A stretch of 61,005 bases of DNA from a virus, in the IMG/VR virus record IMGVR_UViG_3300013286_000627, positions 1 through 61,005 of that record; one strand, given 5' to 3'. Below, piece by piece: positions 50,290-57,758 of the stretch. The notes under the pieces are model-generated. The model was not told the DNA's origin. It made no database searches and saw only the letters and a program-made list of their open reading frames with translations. Each line of letters begins with the position of its first letter. The stretch's first letter is position 1. The translations under genes were made by a program, and so were the position numbers.

Positions 50290-50690
50290 AAAAATTACTT
50301 ACAGCTCTAGCAATAACCATGTTGTCGGGTTGCAGTGTATTAGATGCATATCTAATGACTCACTACGATCCTAACGAATACAGTTTAATTACCAGCATAC
50401 GAGCAGAAGCACAGCAGTTTAAAGCACAATGCGATGATGCTGTGGCCAGTAAAACCAATGCTGTTAAACTGGCAACTGATACACAATTGTTTGTCCTATA
50501 TAGCGAACACGTTCCGCGTAATGCCGAAGTTATCAGTGCCAGCAAAGACCTACATACCCTGGCACAGGGGCTTGTTGATCAGTATGCCAAGAACGATAAA
50601 GTAAGTCCAGGATTTTGTAAGATCAAATTTAACAATGTAGAAACAAGTGCAGACAAAATGCAACAGGTTATCGCAAGGAGACCACGATGA
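50286..50690 (+). CDS. Second small lipoprotein in the lysis cassette
   Basis: A 134-residue lipoprotein with lipobox LSGC (Cys16) after a short signal peptide, then a mostly helical body with two further cysteines. No family recognised. It may be a spanin partner or an exclusion-type surface protein. ATGA-coupled to both neighbours. Confidence 0.65.
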   Translation: MKKLLTALAITMLSGCSVLDAYLMTHYDPNEYSLITSIRAEAQQFKAQCDDAVASKTNAVKLATDTQLFVLYSEHVPRNAEVISASKDLHTLAQGLVDQYAKNDKVSPGFCKIKFNNVETSADKMQQVIARRPR

Positions 50691-50944
50691 GCGTAGAAAC
50701 ATTCCAAGGGCAACTAGGACAGGCTTTTACTAGCCCAGATCCTGCTATTCAACAGGCAGCTACAGAAGCCAATCAATATACAGAAATGTTTAAAGAAGGG
50801 CAACTTAACAAAGACGAGTATCAGCAGGCAATGGCAGATATCTCTACCAAGGCAAGAATTAATCAAAGTATGAACGATTTAGCCAGTTTAGAAATGTTAA
50901 ATACTGCTATAAACGGGTTAATAAACCTTGCAACATTAGTATAA
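50687..50944 (+). CDS. Hypothetical helical protein
   Basis: An 85-residue, Gln/Ala-rich helical protein between the lipoproteins and the endolysin. The C-terminus (AINGLINLATLV) is mildly hydrophobic. Function unknown. Confidence 0.6.
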   Translation: MSVETFQGQLGQAFTSPDPAIQQAATEANQYTEMFKEGQLNKDEYQQAMADISTKARINQSMNDLASLEMLNTAINGLINLATLV

Positions 50945-50953
50945 GGAAATTAC

Positions 50954-51577
50954 ATGTCAGATTTTATTTTATCAAGAGAGCAACTAGATCAACTACTACC
51001 AGGTAATCCATATTTGGATCATTGGTATCACGCACTAGAGCAAGCATTGCCAGACTATGATATCAATACACCTCAACGTGTCGCATCCTTTATGGCACAA
51101 TGCGCTCACGAGTCGGGTGGTTTTCGTGCGTTAAAAGAAAACTTAAACTATCGTGCTGTGACACTACGCAAAGTATTTCCTAAATATTTCCCTAATGATG
51201 AATTAGCAAATGCATATGCAGGCAAACAAGAAATGATTGCCAATCGTGTATACGGTGGACGCATGGGCAACGGTGACGAACATAGCGGCGACGGATATCG
51301 CTATTGCGGCCGTGGACTAATTCAATTGACAGGTAAGAGTAATTATCAATCATTTGCAGATAGTATCGAAACACCTATTGAAGACTTGCCAGAATACCTA
51401 GCAACATTTGAAGGTGCAGTTCAATCTGCCTGCTGGTTCTGGGAATCAAATAACCTAAACCAATTTGCCGATAAAGGTGATATTTTAACAATGACCAAAC
51501 GTATCAATGGTGGTACAATTGGACTTTCGGATCGAGAATCGCATTATAGCCATGCCCTTCATGTGTTAGGTGTATAA
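50954..51577 (+). CDS. GH19 chitinase-like endolysin
   Basis: A 207-residue GH19 muramidase/chitinase-fold enzyme: FMAQCAHESGGF carries the catalytic Glu53, with Glu62 nearby in LKENLNYRA, then YGGRMGNGDEHSGDGYRYCG and RGLIQLTGKSNYQSF, the substrate groove typical of phage endolysins. No signal peptide, so holin-dependent release is expected; a holin-like gene lies at 52197. SD aagga precedes the ATG. Confidence 0.92.
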   Translation: MSDFILSREQLDQLLPGNPYLDHWYHALEQALPDYDINTPQRVASFMAQCAHESGGFRALKENLNYRAVTLRKVFPKYFPNDELANAYAGKQEMIANRVYGGRMGNGDEHSGDGYRYCGRGLIQLTGKSNYQSFADSIETPIEDLPEYLATFEGAVQSACWFWESNNLNQFADKGDILTMTKRINGGTIGLSDRESHYSHALHVLGV

Positions 51578-51578
51578 T

Positions 51579-52163
51579 ATGTCGTTAATAGATTCAGTAT
51601 TGGGGTTAGTAAATAAAACTCCAAAAGATCCGGATGCGCCAAAGCCTCCAGTTGGTTCACGTTCAGAACGTGAAGCAAAGATCAAAGACAAAGCAGGTAT
51701 GGTTATTAATATCTTTGCTCTTTGTCTAGCAGTTAATTCTTGGTATGGCGGTAAATTAGGCAGCACAATATTAAACAATACTATCAAAGCCAACGATACT
51801 TATGGCTTTTATCAAGCTAAATCTATTAAACAAAGTCTAGCAGAACAAAACCTATACGAAGCACAGCATAACGGTGATAAGAAACGTGCCGAGGAAATGG
51901 CTGCTAAAATTGACAAATACGAAAACGAACCTAAAGATGGTAAAAAAGATTTGTTAGTAAAAGCTCGTGCATTAGAAGCAGAACGCGATGATGCTAAACA
52001 GCGTAGCCCATGGATTGGATATGCATCAACAGCATATCAACTGGCTATTGTATTGCTATCTGCAAGTATTTTAGCTGTTAGTATGCCCCTGTTTTGGGGT
52101 AGTTTTGTAGTAGCAGGATTGGGTTTATTATTAAGCCTACAGGGTGCATTACTCTGTTTCTAA
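51579..52163 (+). CDS. DUF4337-like membrane protein
   Basis: A 194-residue protein. INIFALCLAVNSWYGGKLGS then NDTYGFYQAKSIKQSLAEQN is the DUF4337 signature, followed by a charged helix and two C-terminal membrane helices (YQLAIVLLSASILAVSMPLF, GSFVVAGLGLLLSLQGALL). Role unknown; position suggests a lysis or membrane-remodelling accessory. Confidence 0.72.
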   Translation: MSLIDSVLGLVNKTPKDPDAPKPPVGSRSEREAKIKDKAGMVINIFALCLAVNSWYGGKLGSTILNNTIKANDTYGFYQAKSIKQSLAEQNLYEAQHNGDKKRAEEMAAKIDKYENEPKDGKKDLLVKARALEAERDDAKQRSPWIGYASTAYQLAIVLLSASILAVSMPLFWGSFVVAGLGLLLSLQGALLCF

Positions 52164-52170
52164 ATAAATA
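52163..52170 (+). promoter_or_regulatory. Late-type promoter before the holin-like gene
   Basis: AATAAATA just after the previous stop, 26 nt before ATG 52197. Confidence 0.35.
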
Positions 52171-52196
52171 AAAGTACATTATAATTGGAGCAAGCA

Positions 52197-52706
52197 ATGG
52201 CAAACGAAGTAACAAGCGAACAGAAAAAAGAAGATTGGATGAATTCGAAATGGCGTCCAATGATGGGTTGGATGTACATGCTAATCTGTACAATGGACAT
52301 GGTAGTATTTCCAATCTTATGGAGCTTATTACAAGCCATGGTTCACGGTGCAGTTAACACACAATGGCAACCACTAACACTTCAAGGTGCTGGATTATTC
52401 CATATTGCAATGGGCGGTGTATTGGGATTAGCCGCATACGGCCGTACACAAGAAAAACTAGCAGGAGCAAATAATGGCGGAGCAACGACCCCAGCAACAG
52501 GATCACCGAGCGGAACAACAGCACCTAGCGCACCTTCGACAGGAGGCTTCGGCTCTACCGGCGGTTTTAGTTCACCAGCGCCAGCACCAGCCGCAAGTAG
52601 TTTTGGCGGAGGCGGCTTTGGAGGCACATCTTCAACAGGGCCAGCGGTTGTAGCAGGATTTGGCGGCAAGCCAGCGCCTGCTCCAGCAGCACAACCTGCA
52701 ATTTAA
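52197..52706 (+). CDS. 3TM-type holin-like protein
   Basis: A 169-residue protein. Residues 15-85 (KWRPMMGWMYMLICTMDMVV, QGAGLFHIAMGGVLGLAAYG) match the 3TM holin family (WRP start, ending before a conserved EK). The remainder is a low-complexity Gly/Pro/Ala/Ser tail. ATG 52197 has SD ggag at a 6-nt distance; the TTG at 52185 is less likely. It would release the GH19 endolysin. Confidence 0.75.
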   Translation: MANEVTSEQKKEDWMNSKWRPMMGWMYMLICTMDMVVFPILWSLLQAMVHGAVNTQWQPLTLQGAGLFHIAMGGVLGLAAYGRTQEKLAGANNGGATTPATGSPSGTTAPSAPSTGGFGSTGGFSSPAPAPAASSFGGGGFGGTSSTGPAVVAGFGGKPAPAPAAQPAI

Positions 52707-52717
52707 AGGAAATTAAA

Positions 52718-52924
52718 ATGAAAAAATTATTAGTAACACTATTGGCAACAGCATTTGTTGGACTGGCATTTGCCGAAGCAGAAAAGAAAGAAGTATGTCA
52801 TGACAAAATGGACAAAGCAGGCAAGCCTGTAATGGACAAGAAAACTGGCAAAGCAGCACAAGAATGCAAAATGATCAAAGTGCATAAAAAATTAGAGGGA
52901 ACAGAAGTTCCAGTTAAGAAATAA
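52718..52924 (+). CDS. Small secreted periplasmic protein
   Basis: A 68-residue protein with a cleavable signal peptide (MKKLLVTLLATAFVGLAFAEA, likely cut near Ala19) and a Lys-rich mature part with two cysteines. No family recognised. SD aagga precedes it and a terminator follows. Confidence 0.7.
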   Translation: MKKLLVTLLATAFVGLAFAEAEKKEVCHDKMDKAGKPVMDKKTGKAAQECKMIKVHKKLEGTEVPVKK

Positions 52925-52929
52925 AACTC

Positions 52930-52958
52930 TTTACATCTATCAAAAGGTATAGTATAAT
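52930..52958 (+). promoter_or_regulatory. Sigma70-type promoter overlapping a terminator
   Basis: tttaca (52930-52935), 17-bp spacer, tataat (52953-52958). The -10 spans the hairpin's 5' arm end and loop. The leader to the dnaJ ATG is about 15 nt with no SD. Confidence 0.68.
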
Positions 52959-52974
52959 TTACTATACCTTTTTT
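52944..52974 (+). terminator. Intrinsic terminator ending the lysis block
   Basis: Perfect 10-bp stem aaggtatagt/actatacctt followed by T residues to 52974. Confidence 0.82.
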
Positions 52975-52979
52975 CAATT

Positions 52980-53807
52980 ATGGACCACTATTCAACATTA
53001 GGCGTAGATCGCGGCGCAAGCCCCGATGATATTAAACGTGCATACCGCAAGGCGGCGGCTCAACATCACCCAGACCGTGGAGGGGATACTGCCAAGTTCC
53101 AAGAAGTTCAGGCAGCATACGAGACTCTAAGCGATCCGGGCAAACGACAACAATACGACAATCCGCAACCACAATTTGGCGGTGGTGGATTCCACTTTGG
53201 AGGAGGTGTTCCTCCAGGCTTTGAAGATATCTTTAATGCCTTTGGTGGGGGACCATTTGGAGATATATTCGGTCGTAGGCAACAGCCACAACGTAACAGA
53301 ACTCTAAACATGCAGACTACCATTACATTGGAAGAAGCATTTAGCGGTAAAGATATGATGACCACAGTGGTATTGCCCAGTGGTCGTGAGCAACTACTGG
53401 ATATTAGAATTCCTGCAGGTATTAACGAAGGAACTACACTGCGACTATCCAGTCTAGGTGATGATACTATTCCAAATATACCACGCGGTGATATCCACCT
53501 CACTGTTCATGTTCAACCACATCCTGTATTCCAACGACAGGGTGATGATTTGGTCAAAACAGTAGATGTTAGTTGCATAGATGCTATGTTAGGAAAAACT
53601 ATTAACGTAGAAACTATCGACAAACGAATGTTAGAGATTGCTATCAAACCTGGAACACAGCCGGGTTCAACTCTAGCAGCCGCGGGTTATGGTATGCCCA
53701 ACGTCAATGACAATAGGTTCAAGGGTCGTATGCTGATACAGATCAATATAACAATCCCTACTGTAACGGATTACCAAGCAGATATTATCCGATCACTCTT
53801 TCCTTAA
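52980..53807 (+). CDS. dnaJ: DnaJ-like co-chaperone (type II)
   Basis: A 275-residue Hsp40. The J-domain (1-60) has HPD at 30-32; a Gly/Phe-rich linker (GGGGFHFGGG) follows; two C-terminal substrate-binding domains run from about 100 to 270. There is no zinc-finger region, so it is CbpA/type II-like. It would recruit host DnaK. Start directly downstream of the fused terminator-promoter; part of a run of proteostasis genes. Confidence 0.92.
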   Translation: MDHYSTLGVDRGASPDDIKRAYRKAAAQHHPDRGGDTAKFQEVQAAYETLSDPGKRQQYDNPQPQFGGGGFHFGGGVPPGFEDIFNAFGGGPFGDIFGRRQQPQRNRTLNMQTTITLEEAFSGKDMMTTVVLPSGREQLLDIRIPAGINEGTTLRLSSLGDDTIPNIPRGDIHLTVHVQPHPVFQRQGDDLVKTVDVSCIDAMLGKTINVETIDKRMLEIAIKPGTQPGSTLAAAGYGMPNVNDNRFKGRMLIQINITIPTVTDYQADIIRSLFP

Positions 53808-53815
53808 ATATTAAT

Positions 53816-54316
53816 ATGTTAGATATAGTTAAATTCCCCTCCACTATACTTCGAGAAAAACTTCCAGAGTTTGATTTTGCAAATCCCACAATGGATCCAG
53901 TTGAACTAGAACGATCAATGATCGAAACCATGATGGCACACGACGGTATCGGGCTAGCTGCTAATCAAGTTGGCATAGCTGCTCGTATGTTTGTCATGGG
54001 ACACAGAGACAATCCAGAATCAGCACAGGCTTTCTTTAATCCAATTGTGGTCGCTAATGTAGATACCGTAGCAGATATGGAAGAAGGATGTTTGAGTTTC
54101 CCCGAGATTTATGTTACAATTAAACGTCCTATAAAGATACTAGCTCGCTGGCAGAACTCTAAAGGTGAATGGCAAGAAAGTGAATTTGATGGATATAACT
54201 GCAAGTGTTTTCTACATGAGTTAGATCATTTAGAAGGCATTGTATTCCAAGATCGTGTCAGCACTCTTAAATGGGCGCTGGCTGTCAAGAAAACCAAGAA
54301 AAGGAAATATCGGTAA
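53816..54316 (+). CDS. def: Peptide deformylase
   Basis: A 166-residue metallopeptidase that removes the N-formyl group from new proteins. All three motifs are intact: GIGLAANQVG (44-53), EGCLSFP (Cys92) and HELDHLEG (His134, Glu135, His138). Phage deformylases are best known from cyanophages. Unlike many short viral forms it keeps a basic C-terminal extension (KKTKKRKYR). One-base overlap with clpA. Confidence 0.95.
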   Translation: MLDIVKFPSTILREKLPEFDFANPTMDPVELERSMIETMMAHDGIGLAANQVGIAARMFVMGHRDNPESAQAFFNPIVVANVDTVADMEEGCLSFPEIYVTIKRPIKILARWQNSKGEWQESEFDGYNCKCFLHELDHLEGIVFQDRVSTLKWALAVKKTKKRKYR

Positions 54317-56589
54317 TGTTGGAACCAAATAAAGATCTAGAAGAAATCTTCGAGAAAGCTGTTCAAGTAGCAAGCGTAAATAGTCACGAATATGTTACAC
54401 TCGAGCATTTTTTATTCAGTATGTTGAACAATGATGCATTTTCAAAATTACTGACTGCATTTGGAACGGATGTAAAAGTCTTAAAAGATGAAGTAGAGAA
54501 TTATATCTCTAATGAACTAAAAGAAATTGTCAATCCCGATATCGAAAAACCCAAGAAGACTTCGGCTGTAGATAGAATGTTGAATCGTGCATTCACACAT
54601 GTTCTATTTGGTGGTCGACAGGTTATCGAACCCGCTGATTGTTTTATCAGTATGTTTGCAGAAAAGAAAAGCCATGCACATTTCTTTGTTCGCAAGGCCA
54701 ATATTGATAAAGATCAGTTTATCAACTTCATCAAGAAGGATACTGTAAAGGATGAAGAACTTACCGACGAAGGCATGACTCGTCAACAGGCACAATTAGA
54801 AAAGATGATTGTGCAGTTCTGCACAAACCTCACTACTAAAGCCAAGAACAAGAAAATTGATCCTGTCATCGGTCGTGAAAAAGAGATCGAGGACATTCAG
54901 TTGGTATTGGCACGCCGTACCAAAGCCAATGCTATTATGATCGGTGATCCGGGTGTGGGTAAGACTGCTATTGCAGAAGGACTAGCACGTAAGATTGTAG
55001 AAGGCAATGTTCCAAAGTTCATCCAAGACCATACAGTTTATAGCCTAGACATTAGTGCTATGCTGGCTGGTAGCAAGTATCGCGGTGACTTTGAAGAACG
55101 TCTGAAGTCTGTTATTGGTGCTATTGAAAAACGCGGCAAATGTATCCTGTTCATTGACGAAGCACACATGATGAATGGTGCAGGTGCTAGCAGTGGTGGC
55201 AGTAATGACATGGCCAATATGCTAAAATCAGCATTAGGCAAGGGTACAATCAAAGTTGTAGCAAGCACTACATGGGATGAATACCGTAAACACTTCGAAA
55301 AGGATCGTGCCCTAATGCGCCGATTCCAACGTGTTACTATTGATGAGCCAGATGAGGCTACTGCTATTAAGATTATCAAAGGTCTTAAAAAGTATTACGA
55401 AAAGCATCATAATGTTAAGATCACTAATCAAGCTGTTATTGACAGCGTCAAGTATAGTGTCAAGTATATGACTGATAAAAAGTTGCCCGATAAGGCAATT
55501 GACTTGATTGACTGCGCCTGCGCTCGCTTTAAGATCAAAGACGAAGACGGTGGTGTTGTTGATCACGAAGAAATCTTATTTGAAGTCAGCAAGATTGCAA
55601 ACTTGCCAGTAGAACAGGTCAGCAACAAAGAAAATGCTAACCTAGCTACGCTGGAAAAGAACATGAAGGCCAAAGTGTATGGGCAAGAAAAAGCCATTGA
55701 TACATTGTTGGACAAAGTGTTTATTGCACAGGCAGGATTGAAGTCACCTAATAAACCAATTGGTAGTTTCTTATTTGTTGGTCCAACAGGTGTAGGTAAG
55801 ACAGAAGCCGCTAAACAATTGGCTGCTAACTTAAACACCAAATTGATCCGCTTTGATATGAGCGAATTCCAAGAAAAGCATAGTGTTGCCAAGTTTATCG
55901 GTGCACCTCCGGGCTATATCGGATTTGATGACAATGCAGGTCAGTTGATTACCAGCTTGCAGGAAAATCCAACCTGCGTATTGTTGTTGGATGAAGTGGA
56001 AAAAGCTCACCCAGACGTGCTGACTGTTATGTTGCAGTTGATGGACAATGGCTTTATCACTGGATCTAATGGTAAGAAAGCCGATGGTCGCAATGCTATT
56101 ATCATCATGACCAGCAATTTAGGTGCTAGCGATGCCGAAAAGAACAGTGTGGGCTTTGGTAGTTTAGAACGTGATAGTGATCCCAAAGATGCTGTCAACA
56201 AGTTCTTTGCACCAGAATTCCGCAATCGTTTAGATGGTATGATCCGCTTTGGTAAGTTGGACCATGTTACTATGGTTAAAGTTGTTAAGAAGTTTATCGA
56301 CGAATTAAACGCATTGGTAAAAGACAAGAACATCCATATCAAGCCAAGTGTAGAAGCTGTTGAGTATTTAATTGCCAAGGGCTTTGATGCTAAAATGGGT
56401 GCTCGTCCGTTGCAACGCACTATCGATGAAATGATCAAGAAGCCCATGAGTAAGGAAATCTTGTTTGGACAGTTGGTCAATGGCGGTGTAGTGGAAGTAA
56501 CTGTAGAAGAAGATAAATTAAAACTCAACATTGTTGATATCCTACCAGTAAAGGTTAAAAATGAACCTGCTCAAACAGAAGACCAGTAA
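54316..56589 (+). CDS. clpA: ClpA-type AAA+ unfoldase
   Basis: A 757-residue, two-AAA+ Clp ATPase of ClpA length. It has the N-domain (1-150), Walker A GDPGVGKT (near 210) and GPTGVGKT (near 490), with Walker B FIDEAH and LLDEVE, and no ClpB-type middle coiled coil. [11 protein letters not shown] near residue 610 sits where ClpA has its IGL ClpP-docking loop and fits the Val-Gly-Phe variant. The start at 54316 overlaps the def stop (TAATG); the upstream frame is inside def. It likely feeds substrates to the ClpP at 26872. Confidence 0.93.
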   Translation: MLEPNKDLEEIFEKAVQVASVNSHEYVTLEHFLFSMLNNDAFSKLLTAFGTDVKVLKDEVENYISNELKEIVNPDIEKPKKTSAVDRMLNRAFTHVLFGGRQVIEPADCFISMFAEKKSHAHFFVRKANIDKDQFINFIKKDTVKDEELTDEGMTRQQAQLEKMIVQFCTNLTTKAKNKKIDPVIGREKEIEDIQLVLARRTKANAIMIGDPGVGKTAIAEGLARKIVEGNVPKFIQDHTVYSLDISAMLAGSKYRGDFEERLKSVIGAIEKRGKCILFIDEAHMMNGAGASSGGSNDMANMLKSALGKGTIKVVASTTWDEYRKHFEKDRALMRRFQRVTIDEPDEATAIKIIKGLKKYYEKHHNVKITNQAVIDSVKYSVKYMTDKKLPDKAIDLIDCACARFKIKDEDGGVVDHEEILFEVSKIANLPVEQVSNKENANLATLEKNMKAKVYGQEKAIDTLLDKVFIAQAGLKSPNKPIGSFLFVGPTGVGKTEAAKQLAANLNTKLIRFDMSEFQEKHSVAKFIGAPPGYIGFDDNAGQLITSLQENPTCVLLLDEVEKAHPDVLTVMLQLMDNGFITGSNGKKADGRNAIIIMTSNLGASDAEKNSVGFGSLERDSDPKDAVNKFFAPEFRNRLDGMIRFGKLDHVTMVKVVKKFIDELNALVKDKNIHIKPSVEAVEYLIAKGFDAKMGARPLQRTIDEMIKKPMSKEILFGQLVNGGVVEVTVEEDKLKLNIVDILPVKVKNEPAQTEDQ

Positions 56590-57247
56590 GCTCTACTACG
56601 GTAAGTGGCCTTATAAAATTGCCTGTTACCTGCCCAAGAGCTGTATGATTGTTAGGATCGGTCCCTCCAAGTTTCGCACCTGGATCGACGCTACTGACAA
56701 TTACAGACACTGGAGTGCAAATCAAAATATAACTAACGAGATGAAGGAAAGTCTCGTTAGATTTATGGATCATGTAGAACCTTTCCTAGAAAAGGATATA
56801 CAGATTAGGGCAGAAGGTTCGCATTTTAATATATTCTGCCGTGATACACTGTTGCGGGATCGGATGATAAAAGCTCTAAACGAGTGGATTACTGATGTAT
56901 ATGGGCCGGAAAGTGACGAAGAACTGGCCTTTATGATGTCGAATAGTAGCAAAAAAGTAGTCTGCAATAAACTACCCTACGAACAGTATAGATATAAAGT
57001 CTATTTAAAATCATCTATGCCCATGGACAGCAGAAATCAGTTCCTGTCTTGGGTATTAAAATATCCCGATACAACTCGTGTATCTGACACCAGTCAATAT
57101 TGGTTAAACAGTAGGAAGTTTTGGATGCAATCACCTTTTATGTATGTAGAAGATGATAAAACTTTGGCCATGATTGGACTGTTTCTAGGCCACAACATTA
57201 AAAAAGTCGAAGAATTTATCCTGCGTTCCAGTATAAGTTCTGCATAG
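56561..57247 (+). CDS. Hypothetical conserved phage protein
   Basis: A 228-residue protein starting [20 protein letters not shown], a start seen in proteins of T4-like environmental phages. Mixed alpha/beta with many aromatics, no catalytic motif recognised. Overlaps the clpA end by 29 nt. Confidence 0.65.
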   Translation: MNLLKQKTSKLYYGKWPYKIACYLPKSCMIVRIGPSKFRTWIDATDNYRHWSANQNITNEMKESLVRFMDHVEPFLEKDIQIRAEGSHFNIFCRDTLLRDRMIKALNEWITDVYGPESDEELAFMMSNSSKKVVCNKLPYEQYRYKVYLKSSMPMDSRNQFLSWVLKYPDTTRVSDTSQYWLNSRKFWMQSPFMYVEDDKTLAMIGLFLGHNIKKVEEFILRSSISSA

Positions 57248-57266
57248 TTTATAACTTAATGGATGG

Positions 57267-57274
57267 CATAAATA
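57267..57274 (+). promoter_or_regulatory. Late-type promoter, leaderless
   Basis: CATAAATA 7 nt before ATG 57282, inside an inverted repeat ggcata/tatgcc. Confidence 0.45.
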
Positions 57275-57281
57275 CTAAATT

Positions 57282-57749
57282 ATGCCAGCATTAAGTCAAA
57301 ACTTCACATTTACAGTCAATTCTACATCGACTGTTCAAATAGCCTACCCTGTCAATACAGCAACAGGCGCATTAGTCTACACAAGTAACAACCTAAAAGG
57401 GGATGGTTACTTCAGCAACAGCGATGGCTTCCATACTGTTCAAGTCAACCTAACAGAATTCACAGGTGCTGTAGATATCTACGGCACACTTGCAACTGAA
57501 CCTACAGAAGGTGACTGGATTTCAATTCCGTTAGAAGCACCTGGTTCGTTGGCATCAAACAGATATGTAATGGATACTACTGGACTTATTAGTCTAGCTG
57601 GATCTTCGCCAACATCAAATATAAACTATTCAATAACAGCCACTACAATCTCGAGCACTTTTAACTTCGTGGGCAACTATGTTTGGTTAAGAGCAAAGAT
57701 TAGTAATTGGACCGGCGGTGCTGTTACAAGTATAGAACTAAATCGTTAA
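57282..57749 (+). CDS. Putative virion structural protein
   Basis: A 155-residue, Ser/Thr-rich all-beta protein (FTFTVNSTSTVQIAYPVNTA) without signal peptide. It lies between a late promoter and a tail-fibre gene, so a head decoration or fibre accessory role is likely. No family recognised. Confidence 0.6.
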   Translation: MPALSQNFTFTVNSTSTVQIAYPVNTATGALVYTSNNLKGDGYFSNSDGFHTVQVNLTEFTGAVDIYGTLATEPTEGDWISIPLEAPGSLASNRYVMDTTGLISLAGSSPTSNINYSITATTISSTFNFVGNYVWLRAKISNWTGGAVTSIELNR

Positions 57750-57758
57750 GGGATAGGC

